Below, one piece after another: positions 41,680-49,698 of a DNA stretch of 64,000 bases. The DNA lies in contig NZ_CP017580.1 in NCBI RefSeq assembly GCF_001806325.1, positions 868,001 to 932,000 of the forward strand, in the 5' to 3' direction. The position numbers were made by a program, and so were the translations under genes. The notes under the pieces are model-generated. The model was given only the letters and a program-made list of their open reading frames with translations. It made no database searches and was not told where the DNA came from. The stretch is from Curtobacterium sp. BH-2-1-1. GTDB taxonomy: Bacteria > Actinomycetota > Actinomycetes > Actinomycetales > Microbacteriaceae. Numbering within the stretch: position 1 is the stretch's first letter; the number at the start of each line of letters is the position of its first letter.

Positions 41680-42696
41680 TCAGGCGGGCGCGGGTGCCGT
41701 CGACTCGGCCGTGCGGAGGGTGCACGGCAGCAGGAAGTGCGGCAGCTCGTCGGACTTCCCGTCGAGCTGGTCGATGAGCGCGTCCGCCGCACGGGTCCCG
41801 AGTTCGCGCCCCGGAGCCACCATCGTCGACAGCCGCGGGTAGTGCTGGTCGGCGTTGGCCTCGGACGAGGCGATGCTGAGCACCGAGACGTCCTCCGGTA
41901 CCCGGCGTCCGGCCGCGTACAGGCCGACGAGCAGCCCAGCGGAGGAGTCGTCCTTCATCACGAGCACGGCGGTCACGCCGGGGTCGAGCGCGAGCATCTC
42001 GCTGGCCGCGGCACGTCCGCCGTCACTCCCCGGACCCGCGGTGACCACGGTGCCGCCGAGTCCCCGCGCTGCCGTCACCTGCCGGAAGGTGGCCTCGGCG
42101 CGGAGGTGCGGCGCGTAGCCGGCCATCGGCGTGCCCTCGAGGTCCTCGAGCACGAGCGCGAACCGCCGGTGCCCGAGCGACTGCAGGTGGTCGATGCTCG
42201 ACTCGATCGTGGTCTCGAAGTCGATGTCGACGAACGGCAGACCACTGCTGTCCCGGGTGCGGCCGATGAGCGTGAACGGGACGTCGAGCGCGGTGAGGAC
42301 GGCGACGCGGGGGTCGTCCATCCGCACCTCCATGAGGATCACACCGTCGACGAGCCCCCCGGAGACGAGGTCGTCGAGGTCGTCGCCGGCGGGGTCGACC
42401 GGCCAGAGCACGAGGTGGTAGCCGCGCTCGGACGCCCGCTCGGCAGCGCTCATGAAGAACTGCGAGGTGGTCGGGCTGAAGCGGTTGCCGGTGGTCGGGA
42501 ACAGCAGCGCGATGATCCGGGTGCGGCGGCTCGCGAGCGCCCGGGCGACGACGTTGCCGCGGAACTTCAGCTCGCGCATCGCCGCCTGCACGCGGGCGGT
42601 CGTCGCGGGGGTGACGTACTTCGTGCCGTTCACGACGAAGGACACGGTGGCGATCGACACACCCGCCCGATCGGCGACCTGCTGCATCGTGGCCAT
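41680..42696 (-). CDS. LacI-family regulator of the ThuA/ABC operon
   Basis: The protein has 338 residues. HTH: MQQVADRAGVSIATVSFVVNGTKYVTPATTARVQAAMRELKFRGN, followed by the sugar-binding domain. Divergent from the binding-protein gene at 42852; the intervening 155 bases carry paired AAGCGCTT operators over the target promoter. The gene has its own leaderless-type -10 box (TAGGCT at 42704-42709, seven bases before ATG). Confidence 0.93.
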   Translation of the reverse strand: MATMQQVADRAGVSIATVSFVVNGTKYVTPATTARVQAAMRELKFRGNVVARALASRRTRIIALLFPTTGNRFSPTTSQFFMSAAERASERGYHLVLWPVDPAGDDLDDLVSGGLVDGVILMEVRMDDPRVAVLTALDVPFTLIGRTRDSSGLPFVDIDFETTIESSIDHLQSLGHRRFALVLEDLEGTPMAGYAPHLRAEATFRQVTAARGLGGTVVTAGPGSDGGRAAASEMLALDPGVTAVLVMKDDSSAGLLVGLYAAGRRVPEDVSVLSIASSEANADQHYPRLSTMVAPGRELGTRAADALIDQLDGKSDELPHFLLPCTLRTAESTAPAPA

Positions 42697-42703
42697 GCCG
42701 CTC

Positions 42704-42709
42704 AGCCTA
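42704..42709 (-). promoter_or_regulatory. -10 box of a probable leaderless promoter for the LacI gene
   Basis: TAGGCT on the minus strand, seven bases before the ATG at 42696. Confidence 0.5.
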
Positions 42710-42726
42710 CCGTCCGGGATGCGAAA

Positions 42727-42762
42727 AAAGCGCTTTACAGGTGAAGCGCTTTTCTGTTAGCT
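42727..42762 (+). promoter_or_regulatory. Promoter with twin AAGCGCTT LacI operators
   Basis: AAAGCGCTTT (42727-42736) and AAGCGCTT (42744-42751) have centres 16 bases apart. The plus-strand promoter TTTACA (42734-42739), 17 bases, TTAGCT (42757-42762) is interlaced with them, so occupancy would block transcription of the ABC operon. Confidence 0.8.
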
Positions 42763-42851
42763 TCTCGCCCCAAGGAACACAGCGACGATGACGTCAGCGG
42801 ATTCGTGGTTGCGCGCCTGCCCCCTGCATCCGTCAAGAGAAGAGCTCTGCA

Positions 42852-44084
42852 ATGAAGCAAAGATTCCCCTCCCCGTCGCGCCGGACCCGCGCCCTCGTCG
42901 GCGCGGTCGCCGTGCTCGCCACGATCCCCCTGGTCCTCACCGGGTGCTCCGGTTCCGGATCGGCCTCGTCCGGTGGGAGCAAGGCCCTGACGATCGAGGA
43001 CTACTACGACGCGACCTACAACCCCGTGTACAAGCAGTGCGCGAAGGAGGTCGACGCGACGGTCACGATCAACCACGTCGCCGGTGCCGGTCTGATCTCG
43101 AAGGTGCTGCAGCAGGCATCCTCGCGGACCCTGCCCGACGTGCTCATGCTCGACAACCCCGACGTGCAGCAGATCGCGGCCTCCGGGGCCCTCTCCGACC
43201 TCAGCGACTACGGCCTCAGCGCCGAGGGCGACGTCCCCGGCGTGAAGGCGGCGAGCACCTACAAGGGCAAGCTCTACGGCCTGCAGTCGAACACGAACTC
43301 CATCGCGCTCTACTACAACAAGAAGCTGCTGGCGGACGCCGGCGTGCAGCCGCCCAAGACCTGGGACGAGCTGAAGGCCGCCGCGAAGAAGCTCACCTCC
43401 GGGTCCACGTACGGCTTCGCGATGAGCAACATCAACACCTACGAGGGCACCTGGCAGTTCCTGCCGTTCTTCTGGTCGAACGGCGGTGACGAGAAGGACA
43501 TCGCGACGCCCGAGGCCGCGCAGGCCCTGCAGCTCGTCGAGGACCTGCAGAACGACGGCTCGATGTCGAAGAGCTCGATCAACTGGGCCCAGGCCGACGT
43601 GAACAGCCAGTTCCTCGCCGGCAAGGCCGCGATGATGATCAACGGCCCGTGGCAGCTGCCCGCCCTGAACGCGAAGAAGGGCCTCGAGTTCGACAGTGTG
43701 CCGATCCCGACCCGCACCGGCTCGGAGACCGTCGCACCGCTCGGCGGCGAGGCGTTCACCGTCCCGCAGACCGGCGACAAGGACAAGATGCAGCTCGCCG
43801 CCAAGTTCGTCGGCTGCCTCCACTCGGAGAAGACGCAGAAGGCCCTCGCCGAGGTGAGCGGCAACGTGCCGACGAACCTCGAGGCCGGCGCCGCATGGGC
43901 GTCCGACCACCCGCAGGTGGCCTCGTTCGTCACGACCGTGAAGACCGCCCGGGCCCGCACCGGTGAGCTCGGACCGGACTGGCCCAAGGCCGCGACGAAG
44001 ATCTACACCGCCGTCCAGCTCGCCCTGACGGGCAAGGCCGACCCCGAGGCAGCGCTCGAGCAGGCGCAGTCCCAGAGCCAGTAG
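42852..44084 (+). CDS. Sugar-binding lipoprotein of the third ABC importer
   Basis: The protein has 410 residues. Signal peptide ends in lipobox LTGC; family-1 solute-binding fold starts ALTIEDYYDATYNPVYKQC. It opens the operon binding protein, permease, permease, ThuA, Gfo/Idh. Operators of the divergent LacI protein overlap its promoter. A 13-bp hairpin after the stop probably sets higher expression of this gene than of the permeases. Confidence 0.92.
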   Translation: MKQRFPSPSRRTRALVGAVAVLATIPLVLTGCSGSGSASSGGSKALTIEDYYDATYNPVYKQCAKEVDATVTINHVAGAGLISKVLQQASSRTLPDVLMLDNPDVQQIAASGALSDLSDYGLSAEGDVPGVKAASTYKGKLYGLQSNTNSIALYYNKKLLADAGVQPPKTWDELKAAAKKLTSGSTYGFAMSNINTYEGTWQFLPFFWSNGGDEKDIATPEAAQALQLVEDLQNDGSMSKSSINWAQADVNSQFLAGKAAMMINGPWQLPALNAKKGLEFDSVPIPTRTGSETVAPLGGEAFTVPQTGDKDKMQLAAKFVGCLHSEKTQKALAEVSGNVPTNLEAGAAWASDHPQVASFVTTVKTARARTGELGPDWPKAATKIYTAVQLALTGKADPEAALEQAQSQSQ

Positions 44085-44089
44085 TGCAC

Positions 44090-44119
44090 GAGGGAGCCGG
44101 CCACCCGGCCGGCTCCCTC
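44090..44119 (+). terminator. Intra-operon hairpin after the binding-protein gene
   Basis: Arms 44090-44102 (GAGGGAGCCGGCC) and 44107-44119, loop of four bases. It may attenuate read-through or protect the 3' end of the upstream message. Confidence 0.75.
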
Positions 44120-44146
44120 CCCACCCTCGGAAGGAGCGGTTCCGGC

Positions 44147-45097
44147 ATGAGCGCCACGACACAGACCCGACCACGGACCCAGGCGTCCGTCCCACCACCA
44201 CGACCCGGCCAGCGCCGCGCGCGCATGCGGATCGGGATCACCCGATGGCTCTTCGTCATCCCGGCCGCACTCTTCGTGGCCGTGTTCTTCGGCTACCCGG
44301 TCGTGAAGAACATCATCATGTCCTTCCAGGACTACACGACCAAGACCTTCTTCACGGGCGAGGCCCCGTGGGTCGGGCTCGGCAACTACATCCAGGTGTT
44401 CCAGAGCTCGGTCTTCGCGACGAGCGTCGTGAACACCGCGCTGTTCACCGCCGGCTCGATCATCCTGCAGTTCGTGATCGGCCTCGCCCTCGCACTGTTC
44501 TTCCGGCGGCACTTCCCGCTGTCGGGGTTCCTGCGCGGACTGCTCCTCCTGCCGTGGCTGCTCCCGCTGATCGCGTCCAGCGCGGTCTGGAAGTGGCTCC
44601 TCGACCAGGACAGCGGCGCGCTCAACCAGCTCCTCGGCGTGGTCGGCATCGCCCCGGTGCCGTGGCTGGTCAGCCCGAGCCTCGCCCTCATCGCCGTCAT
44701 CGGCGTGAACGTCTGGCTCGGCATCCCCTTCAACACGACGATCCTCTACAGCGGGCTGCAGTCCGTGCCGCCGGAGCTGTACGAGGCCGGCGCGCTCGAC
44801 GGCGCCACGGGCTTCAAGGCGTTCTGGTACATCACCTGGCCGAGCATCCGGAGCGTGGTGAGCGTCGTGATCGTGCTCGGGGTCGTCTACACGCTGAAGG
44901 TCGTGGACATCATCCTCGGCCTCACCGGTGGCGGCCCGGCGAACTCCACGCAGACCCTGGCCACGAACGCCTACCACCAGTCCTTCATCAACTTCCAGTT
45001 CGGCATCGGAGCCGCCGTGAGCAACGTGCTCATCGTCGTCTCGTTCGTCTTCGCGATGGTCTACATCGCGATCTCCAGGAAGGCGGTCGACGAATGA
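44147..45097 (+). CDS. Sugar ABC transporter permease (MalF type), third importer
   Basis: The protein has 316 residues with six hydrophobic helices. EAA loop: PELYEAGALDGATGFKAFWYITWPSIRS. ATG at 44147 is preferred, with AAGGAG ten bases before it. Overlaps the next permease by ATGA. Confidence 0.93.
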   Translation: MSATTQTRPRTQASVPPPRPGQRRARMRIGITRWLFVIPAALFVAVFFGYPVVKNIIMSFQDYTTKTFFTGEAPWVGLGNYIQVFQSSVFATSVVNTALFTAGSIILQFVIGLALALFFRRHFPLSGFLRGLLLLPWLLPLIASSAVWKWLLDQDSGALNQLLGVVGIAPVPWLVSPSLALIAVIGVNVWLGIPFNTTILYSGLQSVPPELYEAGALDGATGFKAFWYITWPSIRSVVSVVIVLGVVYTLKVVDIILGLTGGGPANSTQTLATNAYHQSFINFQFGIGAAVSNVLIVVSFVFAMVYIAISRKAVDE

Positions 45098-45984
45098 GCG
45101 TCGGACTCGCGAACCAGACCGTCACCGCCACCCGGGCGATCACCACGAAGCGCAGTGCACGGGTCCCCGGACCGAAGCGCGGCGTCAAGGGCATCCCGCT
45201 CACGATCCTCGGCTGCGTGTTCCTCGCGATCATGGTGTTCCCCGTCTACTGGATGGTGAACACGAGCCTGCAGGCCACGTCCGGGGCCGCCACCGCGACC
45301 TGGTTCCCGTTCTCCCCCACCTTCCGCGGGTACGAGACGGCGTTCGCCCAGCAGGGGCAGAACTTCCTGTCGAGCATGATCATCGGCCTCGGCACCGTCG
45401 TGCTGACCCTGGCGATCGCGACCCCGGCCGCCTACGGGCTGGCTCGGTTCAAGATGCGCGGCACCCGGGTGTTCCTGCTCGTGCTGCTCATCACGCAGAT
45501 GATCCCGGCGATCGTCATCGCGAACGCGCTCTACACGCTGTTCAACAACGTCGGGCTGCTGAACAGCTACATCGGGCTGATCCTGGCCGACAGTGCCGTC
45601 CAGGTGCCGTTCGCCGTGCTGCTCATGCGTGCGTTCATGGAGTCGATCCCGCCGAGCCTGGTCGAGGCCGCGCTCGTCGACGGGGCGAACGACCTCCGGG
45701 CGTTCATCTCGATCGTCCTGCCCATCAGCCGGAACGCCATCGTCACGGCGGCGCTCTTCACGTTCCTCGGCGCCTGGGGCGACTTCCTCATCGCGCTCAC
45801 CCTGACGTCGACGACCGCGGTCCGGCCGATCACGCTCGGCATCTACAACTACATCGGTTCGAACGTCACCGACTGGGGGCCCGTCATGGCGACGTCGGTC
45901 CTCGCGTCGCTGCCGGCGGCCGTGCTGCTCATCGTCGCCCAGCGGTACATCTCCGCCGGCGCACTCGGCGGCGCCGTCAAGTGA
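45094..45984 (+). CDS. Sugar ABC transporter permease (MalG type), third importer
   Basis: The protein has 296 residues with six helices. EAA loop: PSLVEAALVDGANDLRAFISIVLPISRN; ends GALGGAVK. Stop is 58 bases before the ThuA gene. No ATPase gene is in the operon, so a shared ATPase encoded elsewhere is likely to energise this importer. Confidence 0.93.
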   Translation: MSVGLANQTVTATRAITTKRSARVPGPKRGVKGIPLTILGCVFLAIMVFPVYWMVNTSLQATSGAATATWFPFSPTFRGYETAFAQQGQNFLSSMIIGLGTVVLTLAIATPAAYGLARFKMRGTRVFLLVLLITQMIPAIVIANALYTLFNNVGLLNSYIGLILADSAVQVPFAVLLMRAFMESIPPSLVEAALVDGANDLRAFISIVLPISRNAIVTAALFTFLGAWGDFLIALTLTSTTAVRPITLGIYNYIGSNVTDWGPVMATSVLASLPAAVLLIVAQRYISAGALGGAVK

Positions 45985-46042
45985 CGGCAGCCCACGCCGG
46001 GCGGCCGGCGACGACCACGAACCCCAGCCAGAAAGGCACACC

Positions 46043-46843
46043 ATGACCACCACCCCGCTGCGCATCACCGTCTGGGGCGAGAACGTCCACGAGCAGGTCG
46101 AGCAGCACGTCGCCGAGCGGTACCCCGACGGCATGCACGGCGCCATCGCCGACGGCATCCGCGAGAACCTGCCGGACGCCGTCGTCCGCACCGCCACGAT
46201 GCAGGAGCCCGAGCACGGCCTCACCGACGAGGTCCTCGCCCAGACCGACGTGCTCACCTGGTGGGGCCACGCCGCACACCAGGACGTGGACGACGCCGTC
46301 GTCGACCGCGTGCACAAGCACGTCCTGTCCGGCATGGGCCTCGTCGTGCTGCACTCCGGCCACTGGTCGAAGATCTTCGGGAAGCTGATGGGCACGACCT
46401 GCACGCTCCGGTGGCGCAGCGAGCACGACCAGGAGCTCGTCTGGACCGTGAACCCGCAGCACCCCATCACGCGCGGCGTCCCGAACCCGATCGTCATCCC
46501 CGAGCAGGAGATGTACGGCGAGTACTTCGACGTCCCGACCCCCGACGAGCTCGTGTTCATCTCGGGCTTCACCGGCGGCGAGGTGTTCCGGAGCGGCATG
46601 ACCTACCGCCGCGGCCTCGGGAAGATCTTCTACTTCTCCCCCGGCGACCAGGACTTCCCCGTGTACCACCACAAGGACGTCCGACGCGTGATCGCGAACG
46701 CCACCGAGTGGGCGCGGCCGGAGCGTGAGCGGGAGATCCCGACGCTGCGCCGGTACGACCTCGGCGAGTACTTCGACGGCCAGCACTACCGCGGCCCGTT
46801 CGACGACGCACCGGTCGAGGAGCACGAAGGGGCACAGGCATGA
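46043..46843 (+). CDS. ThuA-family protein of the third importer operon
   Basis: The protein has 266 residues. ThuA-fold landmarks: ITVWGENVHEQVEQ, TWWGHAAHQDVDD, VVLHSGHWSKIFGKLMG, HPITRGVP, and FYFSPGDQDFPVYHH. The trailing EKA-like region resembles ThuA of Sinorhizobium, which acts with the dehydrogenase ThuB on 3-keto-trehalose. Followed directly by a Gfo/Idh gene (ATGA overlap), which matches thuAB. A short AAAGGC lies just upstream of the ATG. Confidence 0.9.
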   Translation: MTTTPLRITVWGENVHEQVEQHVAERYPDGMHGAIADGIRENLPDAVVRTATMQEPEHGLTDEVLAQTDVLTWWGHAAHQDVDDAVVDRVHKHVLSGMGLVVLHSGHWSKIFGKLMGTTCTLRWRSEHDQELVWTVNPQHPITRGVPNPIVIPEQEMYGEYFDVPTPDELVFISGFTGGEVFRSGMTYRRGLGKIFYFSPGDQDFPVYHHKDVRRVIANATEWARPEREREIPTLRRYDLGEYFDGQHYRGPFDDAPVEEHEGAQA

Positions 46844-47952
46844 CCCTCCGCGTCGTGCAGGTCGGCGCCGGCGGCATGGGCCGCGCCTGGCTCGCCACCG
46901 TCGCGGCCGACCCGGACGTCGAGCTGGTCGGCATCGTCGACCTCGACCTCGACGCCGCCCGGGCCGGAGCCGCGGTCGCCGGCGACCCGACGATCCCCGT
47001 CGGCACCGACCTCACCGCCCTCGCCACCGAGACCGGTGCCGAGGCCGTCCTCGACATCACCGTCCCGGTCGCGCACCACCCCGTCACGCTCGAGGCCCTC
47101 CGCGCCGGACTCCCCGTCCTGGGCGAGAAGCCCGCGGCACAGACGGTCGCCGAGGCGCTGTCGCTCGCGGCCGCCGCCGAGGCCACCGGCAAGCTGTTCA
47201 TGGTGTCGCAGTCCCGGCGGTACAACGACCACCTCGTCGCCTTCCGGCAGCACGTCCGTGGGCTCGGGGGCGTCGGCGGGTTGAGCACGCGCTTCGCCAA
47301 GGCCCCGCACTTCGGCGGCTTCCGCGAGGAGATGGACGACGTCCTCCTGCTCGACATGGCGATCCACGCGTTCGACTCCGCGCGCTACGTGCTCGAGCGG
47401 GACCCGGTGTCGGTGTACTGCGAGTCGTGGAACCCGTCGTGGTCCTGGTACCGGGGCGACGCCGCGGCCGCCGCGGTCTTCACGTTCGAGGACGACGTCC
47501 GCTACGTGTACGACGGCTCGTGGTGCGCACCGGGTGCCGAGACCTCGTGGAACGGCGACTGGCGCGCCTCAGGCCCCGCGGGCACGGCGCTGTGGGACGG
47601 CGACCACGACCCGTGGAGCGACCTCGACGGCACGCCGGGCGCACCGGACGCGGCCCCGAGCGTCGGCAACGAGATCGCCGGTGCCCTCGCGTCCTTCGTC
47701 CGTGCGGTCCGCTCCGGCGAGCGCCCCGACGGCGAGGTGCACGGCAACGTGATGAGCCTCACGATGGTGGACGCCGCGATCGCGTCCGCCCGCACCGGGC
47801 GGCGCATCGTCATCGACGAGGTGCTCGAGCAGGCGCACGCCACGGCGGTCGAGGTCGAGCAGGACGAAGCCATCCGCGAGCGGCTCGCGTCGTGGGGGTC
47901 GGTGCGCAGCGCGCTCGCGACGGGGTCGCCGGACACGGCCGCGCTCGGCTGA
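46840..47952 (+). CDS. Gfo/Idh/MocA-family oxidoreductase of the third importer operon
   Basis: The protein has 370 residues. N-terminal VVQVGAGGMGRAWLATVAADPDVELVG; EKP motif in LGEKPAAQTV; LDMAIHAFDSARY in the catalytic domain. Probably the ThuB-like partner of the adjacent ThuA protein, oxidising an imported sugar with NAD(P). It ends the five-gene operon and is followed by a gene-end palindrome. Confidence 0.9.
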   Translation: MTLRVVQVGAGGMGRAWLATVAADPDVELVGIVDLDLDAARAGAAVAGDPTIPVGTDLTALATETGAEAVLDITVPVAHHPVTLEALRAGLPVLGEKPAAQTVAEALSLAAAAEATGKLFMVSQSRRYNDHLVAFRQHVRGLGGVGGLSTRFAKAPHFGGFREEMDDVLLLDMAIHAFDSARYVLERDPVSVYCESWNPSWSWYRGDAAAAAVFTFEDDVRYVYDGSWCAPGAETSWNGDWRASGPAGTALWDGDHDPWSDLDGTPGAPDAAPSVGNEIAGALASFVRAVRSGERPDGEVHGNVMSLTMVDAAIASARTGRRIVIDEVLEQAHATAVEVEQDEAIRERLASWGSVRSALATGSPDTAALG

Positions 47953-47968
47953 GCGACGCTGGCGGTCC

Positions 47969-48042
47969 AGGAGGCGCGGTGCGGCTCTCGACGCGACCGT
48001 CGCGCCGGGCGCGGTGCGGGTCGGACCCGCACCGCGCCTCCT
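47969..48042. terminator. Gene-end palindrome with alternative left arms
   Basis: AGGAGGCGCGGTGCGG (47969-47984) and GGCGCGGTGCGGGT (48008-48021) both pair perfectly with the right region 48025-48042. Two nested hairpins are therefore possible; it lies 3' of the Gfo/Idh gene. Confidence 0.8.
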
Positions 48043-48113
48043 GTGCGTCCCCACCGCGCGCAGGACGCGTACAGTCCACCGCACACGCGACAGGCGGGCG
48101 ATCGGGGAACGCG

Positions 48114-49103
48114 ATGCGACAGATCATCGGGACGACACTGGTCGTGGCGCTGGCAACGGCCGCGCTGATCGGTGTGGCGCCGCCGGCGAACGCGGCCGGG
48201 TCGGGCACGATCGCCGTGCAGCTCGCGACGCCGGACGGCACCCCGATCCGGCTGGCGGACGTCGAACTCGCCGCGATCGGCACCGACGCCGTCGTCGGGA
48301 CCGCCACCACCGACATCGACGGCACCGCGACGTTCGCCGGCATCCCCGCCCCGGACACCGTGACGGTGACCACACGGCAACTCCCGCCGCACGGAACGGA
48401 CACCTACGCCCCCGGACTCCGTTCGGACATCGCGGTCCGCGGTGGCACGACGGTCGCGGTGACCGTGCCGCTCGTCCGTGGCGCCACCGTGCAGGGTGGG
48501 GTGGTCGGCCCCTCGGGTCCCGCTGCCGGACGGCTGATGTACGCGTGGAACGAGGACACCTCGCAGGTGTTCCGGACGACCTCGGACAGCGCGGGACGGT
48601 ACCGGTTCCTCGGGTTGAGCACCGGTCAGTACCGCATCGAGGCGTACGCCAGCGGCACGGCGTCGCCCGCCGTGTGGAAGACGCGGGTCTACCAGCAGCG
48701 GGGGACGCTCCCGGCGTCGCAGGTGACGTTGTCGCAGCACTACGCGCACAGCGACTACGACCTGGCCGTCTTCGCGAACACGGCGTCCCGCACCCTGTCG
48801 CCGCAGCTCAGTGGCGCGAGCGTCGTGGTGACGGAGGCGACGAGCGGAGCGTCGTTCTCGACCCGGTTCTCGACGCTGCTCGACGACGAGCAGACGGCCC
48901 AGTTCCAGATCCCCTCCGGGCAGTACGTGGTCGAGCTCCGGACGACGGCGACGGCCACGACGCCGGCGGGTTCCCTGTGGCTCGGCCGTCCGGGCGGCGT
49001 GTACCGGTACGTGACCGACCGGGCGCAGGCCGTCCCGGTGAAGGTCGTGTTCGGCGGGTTCAACGGGTGGGGTGGAACGGTGCCGGAGGCAGCGTCGCGC
49101 TGA
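48114..49103 (+). CDS. Secreted protein with carboxypeptidase-regulatory-like (Cna-B/SdrD) repeats
   Basis: The protein has 329 residues. A Sec signal peptide (residues 1-27, ending NAAGSG) is followed by beta-rich repeats of the carboxypeptidase-regulatory type: TIAVQLATPDGTPIRLADVELAAI and, later, GTTVAVTVPLVRGATVQGGVVGPSG and AGRYRFLGLSTGQYRIEAYASG. Such domains are spacers in surface and secreted proteins. No catalytic domain, sortase motif or transmembrane anchor was seen. Promoter and terminator signals are weak. Converges with the kinase-like gene, 13 bases away. Confidence 0.82.
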   Translation: MRQIIGTTLVVALATAALIGVAPPANAAGSGTIAVQLATPDGTPIRLADVELAAIGTDAVVGTATTDIDGTATFAGIPAPDTVTVTTRQLPPHGTDTYAPGLRSDIAVRGGTTVAVTVPLVRGATVQGGVVGPSGPAAGRLMYAWNEDTSQVFRTTSDSAGRYRFLGLSTGQYRIEAYASGTASPAVWKTRVYQQRGTLPASQVTLSQHYAHSDYDLAVFANTASRTLSPQLSGASVVVTEATSGASFSTRFSTLLDDEQTAQFQIPSGQYVVELRTTATATTPAGSLWLGRPGGVYRYVTDRAQAVPVKVVFGGFNGWGGTVPEAASR

Positions 49104-49116
49104 CCGGCGACGTTCC

Positions 49117-49620
49117 TCAGCCGGACGCGCTCGCGGACGACGCGATGACGATCAGGTCGGACACCACCTCGTGCAGCGGTCGAGCCGCGTCGAGTTCGTG
49201 CGTGCATCCGGCGCGGAGGAGCGGCTCCACCTCGACGAGATCCGCCTCGATCATCCGGCGCTCGAGAGCGGTCTTCCCGTAGGGGTTCGTCGTGCGGCGC
49301 GCGACCCGATCGAGCATCACGTCGAGCGGAGCGCTCAGGAGCACGATCGCATCGAACCGATCGGAGAACTCGGACTGGTTCCGGACGCACCCCTGGACGA
49401 AGAGCGAGCGGTCGTCCACCGCGTCCAGGAGCCCGGAGATCTTCGCCTCGACCCACATCCACTCGCCCTGGTGCGCTTCGTCGGGTGGATCCGGCAGCGC
49501 CCGGTACTCGCGCCACCCGGGATCATCGGTGTCCACGACCCGGTAGCCGTGCGTCGCGAGCTCCATCAGCGCGGACGACTTCCCGGTTCCCGACATCCCG
49601 GTGATCAGCACCTTCGACAC
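49117..49620 (-). CDS. Small P-loop ATPase/kinase-like protein
   Basis: The protein has 167 residues. The Walker A motif GMSGTGKSS opens the protein and the LID-like region holds ARRTTNPYGKTALERR. It has the size and shape of a nucleoside/sugar-kinase-like or adenylate-kinase-type AAA_17/33 family member. Function unknown. GTG at 49618-49620 with TAGTGT six bases upstream (leaderless). Confidence 0.82.
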   Translation of the reverse strand: MSKVLITGMSGTGKSSALMELATHGYRVVDTDDPGWREYRALPDPPDEAHQGEWMWVEAKISGLLDAVDDRSLFVQGCVRNQSEFSDRFDAIVLLSAPLDVMLDRVARRTTNPYGKTALERRMIEADLVEVEPLLRAGCTHELDAARPLHEVVSDLIVIASSASASG

Positions 49621-49626
49621 AGCACC

Positions 49627-49632
49627 ACACTA
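49627..49632 (-). promoter_or_regulatory. -10 box of a probable leaderless promoter for the kinase-like gene
   Basis: TAGTGT on the minus strand, six bases before the GTG at 49620. Confidence 0.5.
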
Positions 49633-49698
49633 GGACCACGGTCGAGCACTGACGGCTGCGCCCTTGCTCGCGGTGTCTCGGTCTGCCAGCGTTGGGAC

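Noticed and set aside
31865..45984. Lost ATPase genes (degenerate importers)
   Set aside because: Permeases and binding proteins are intact and the missing ATPase is normal for MsiK-dependent actinobacterial importers.
46725..48113. Extension of the secreted-protein gene upstream through the ThuA and Gfo/Idh genes
   Set aside because: The frame is an arginine-rich shadow of the Gfo/Idh gene; the signal peptide starts at 48114.
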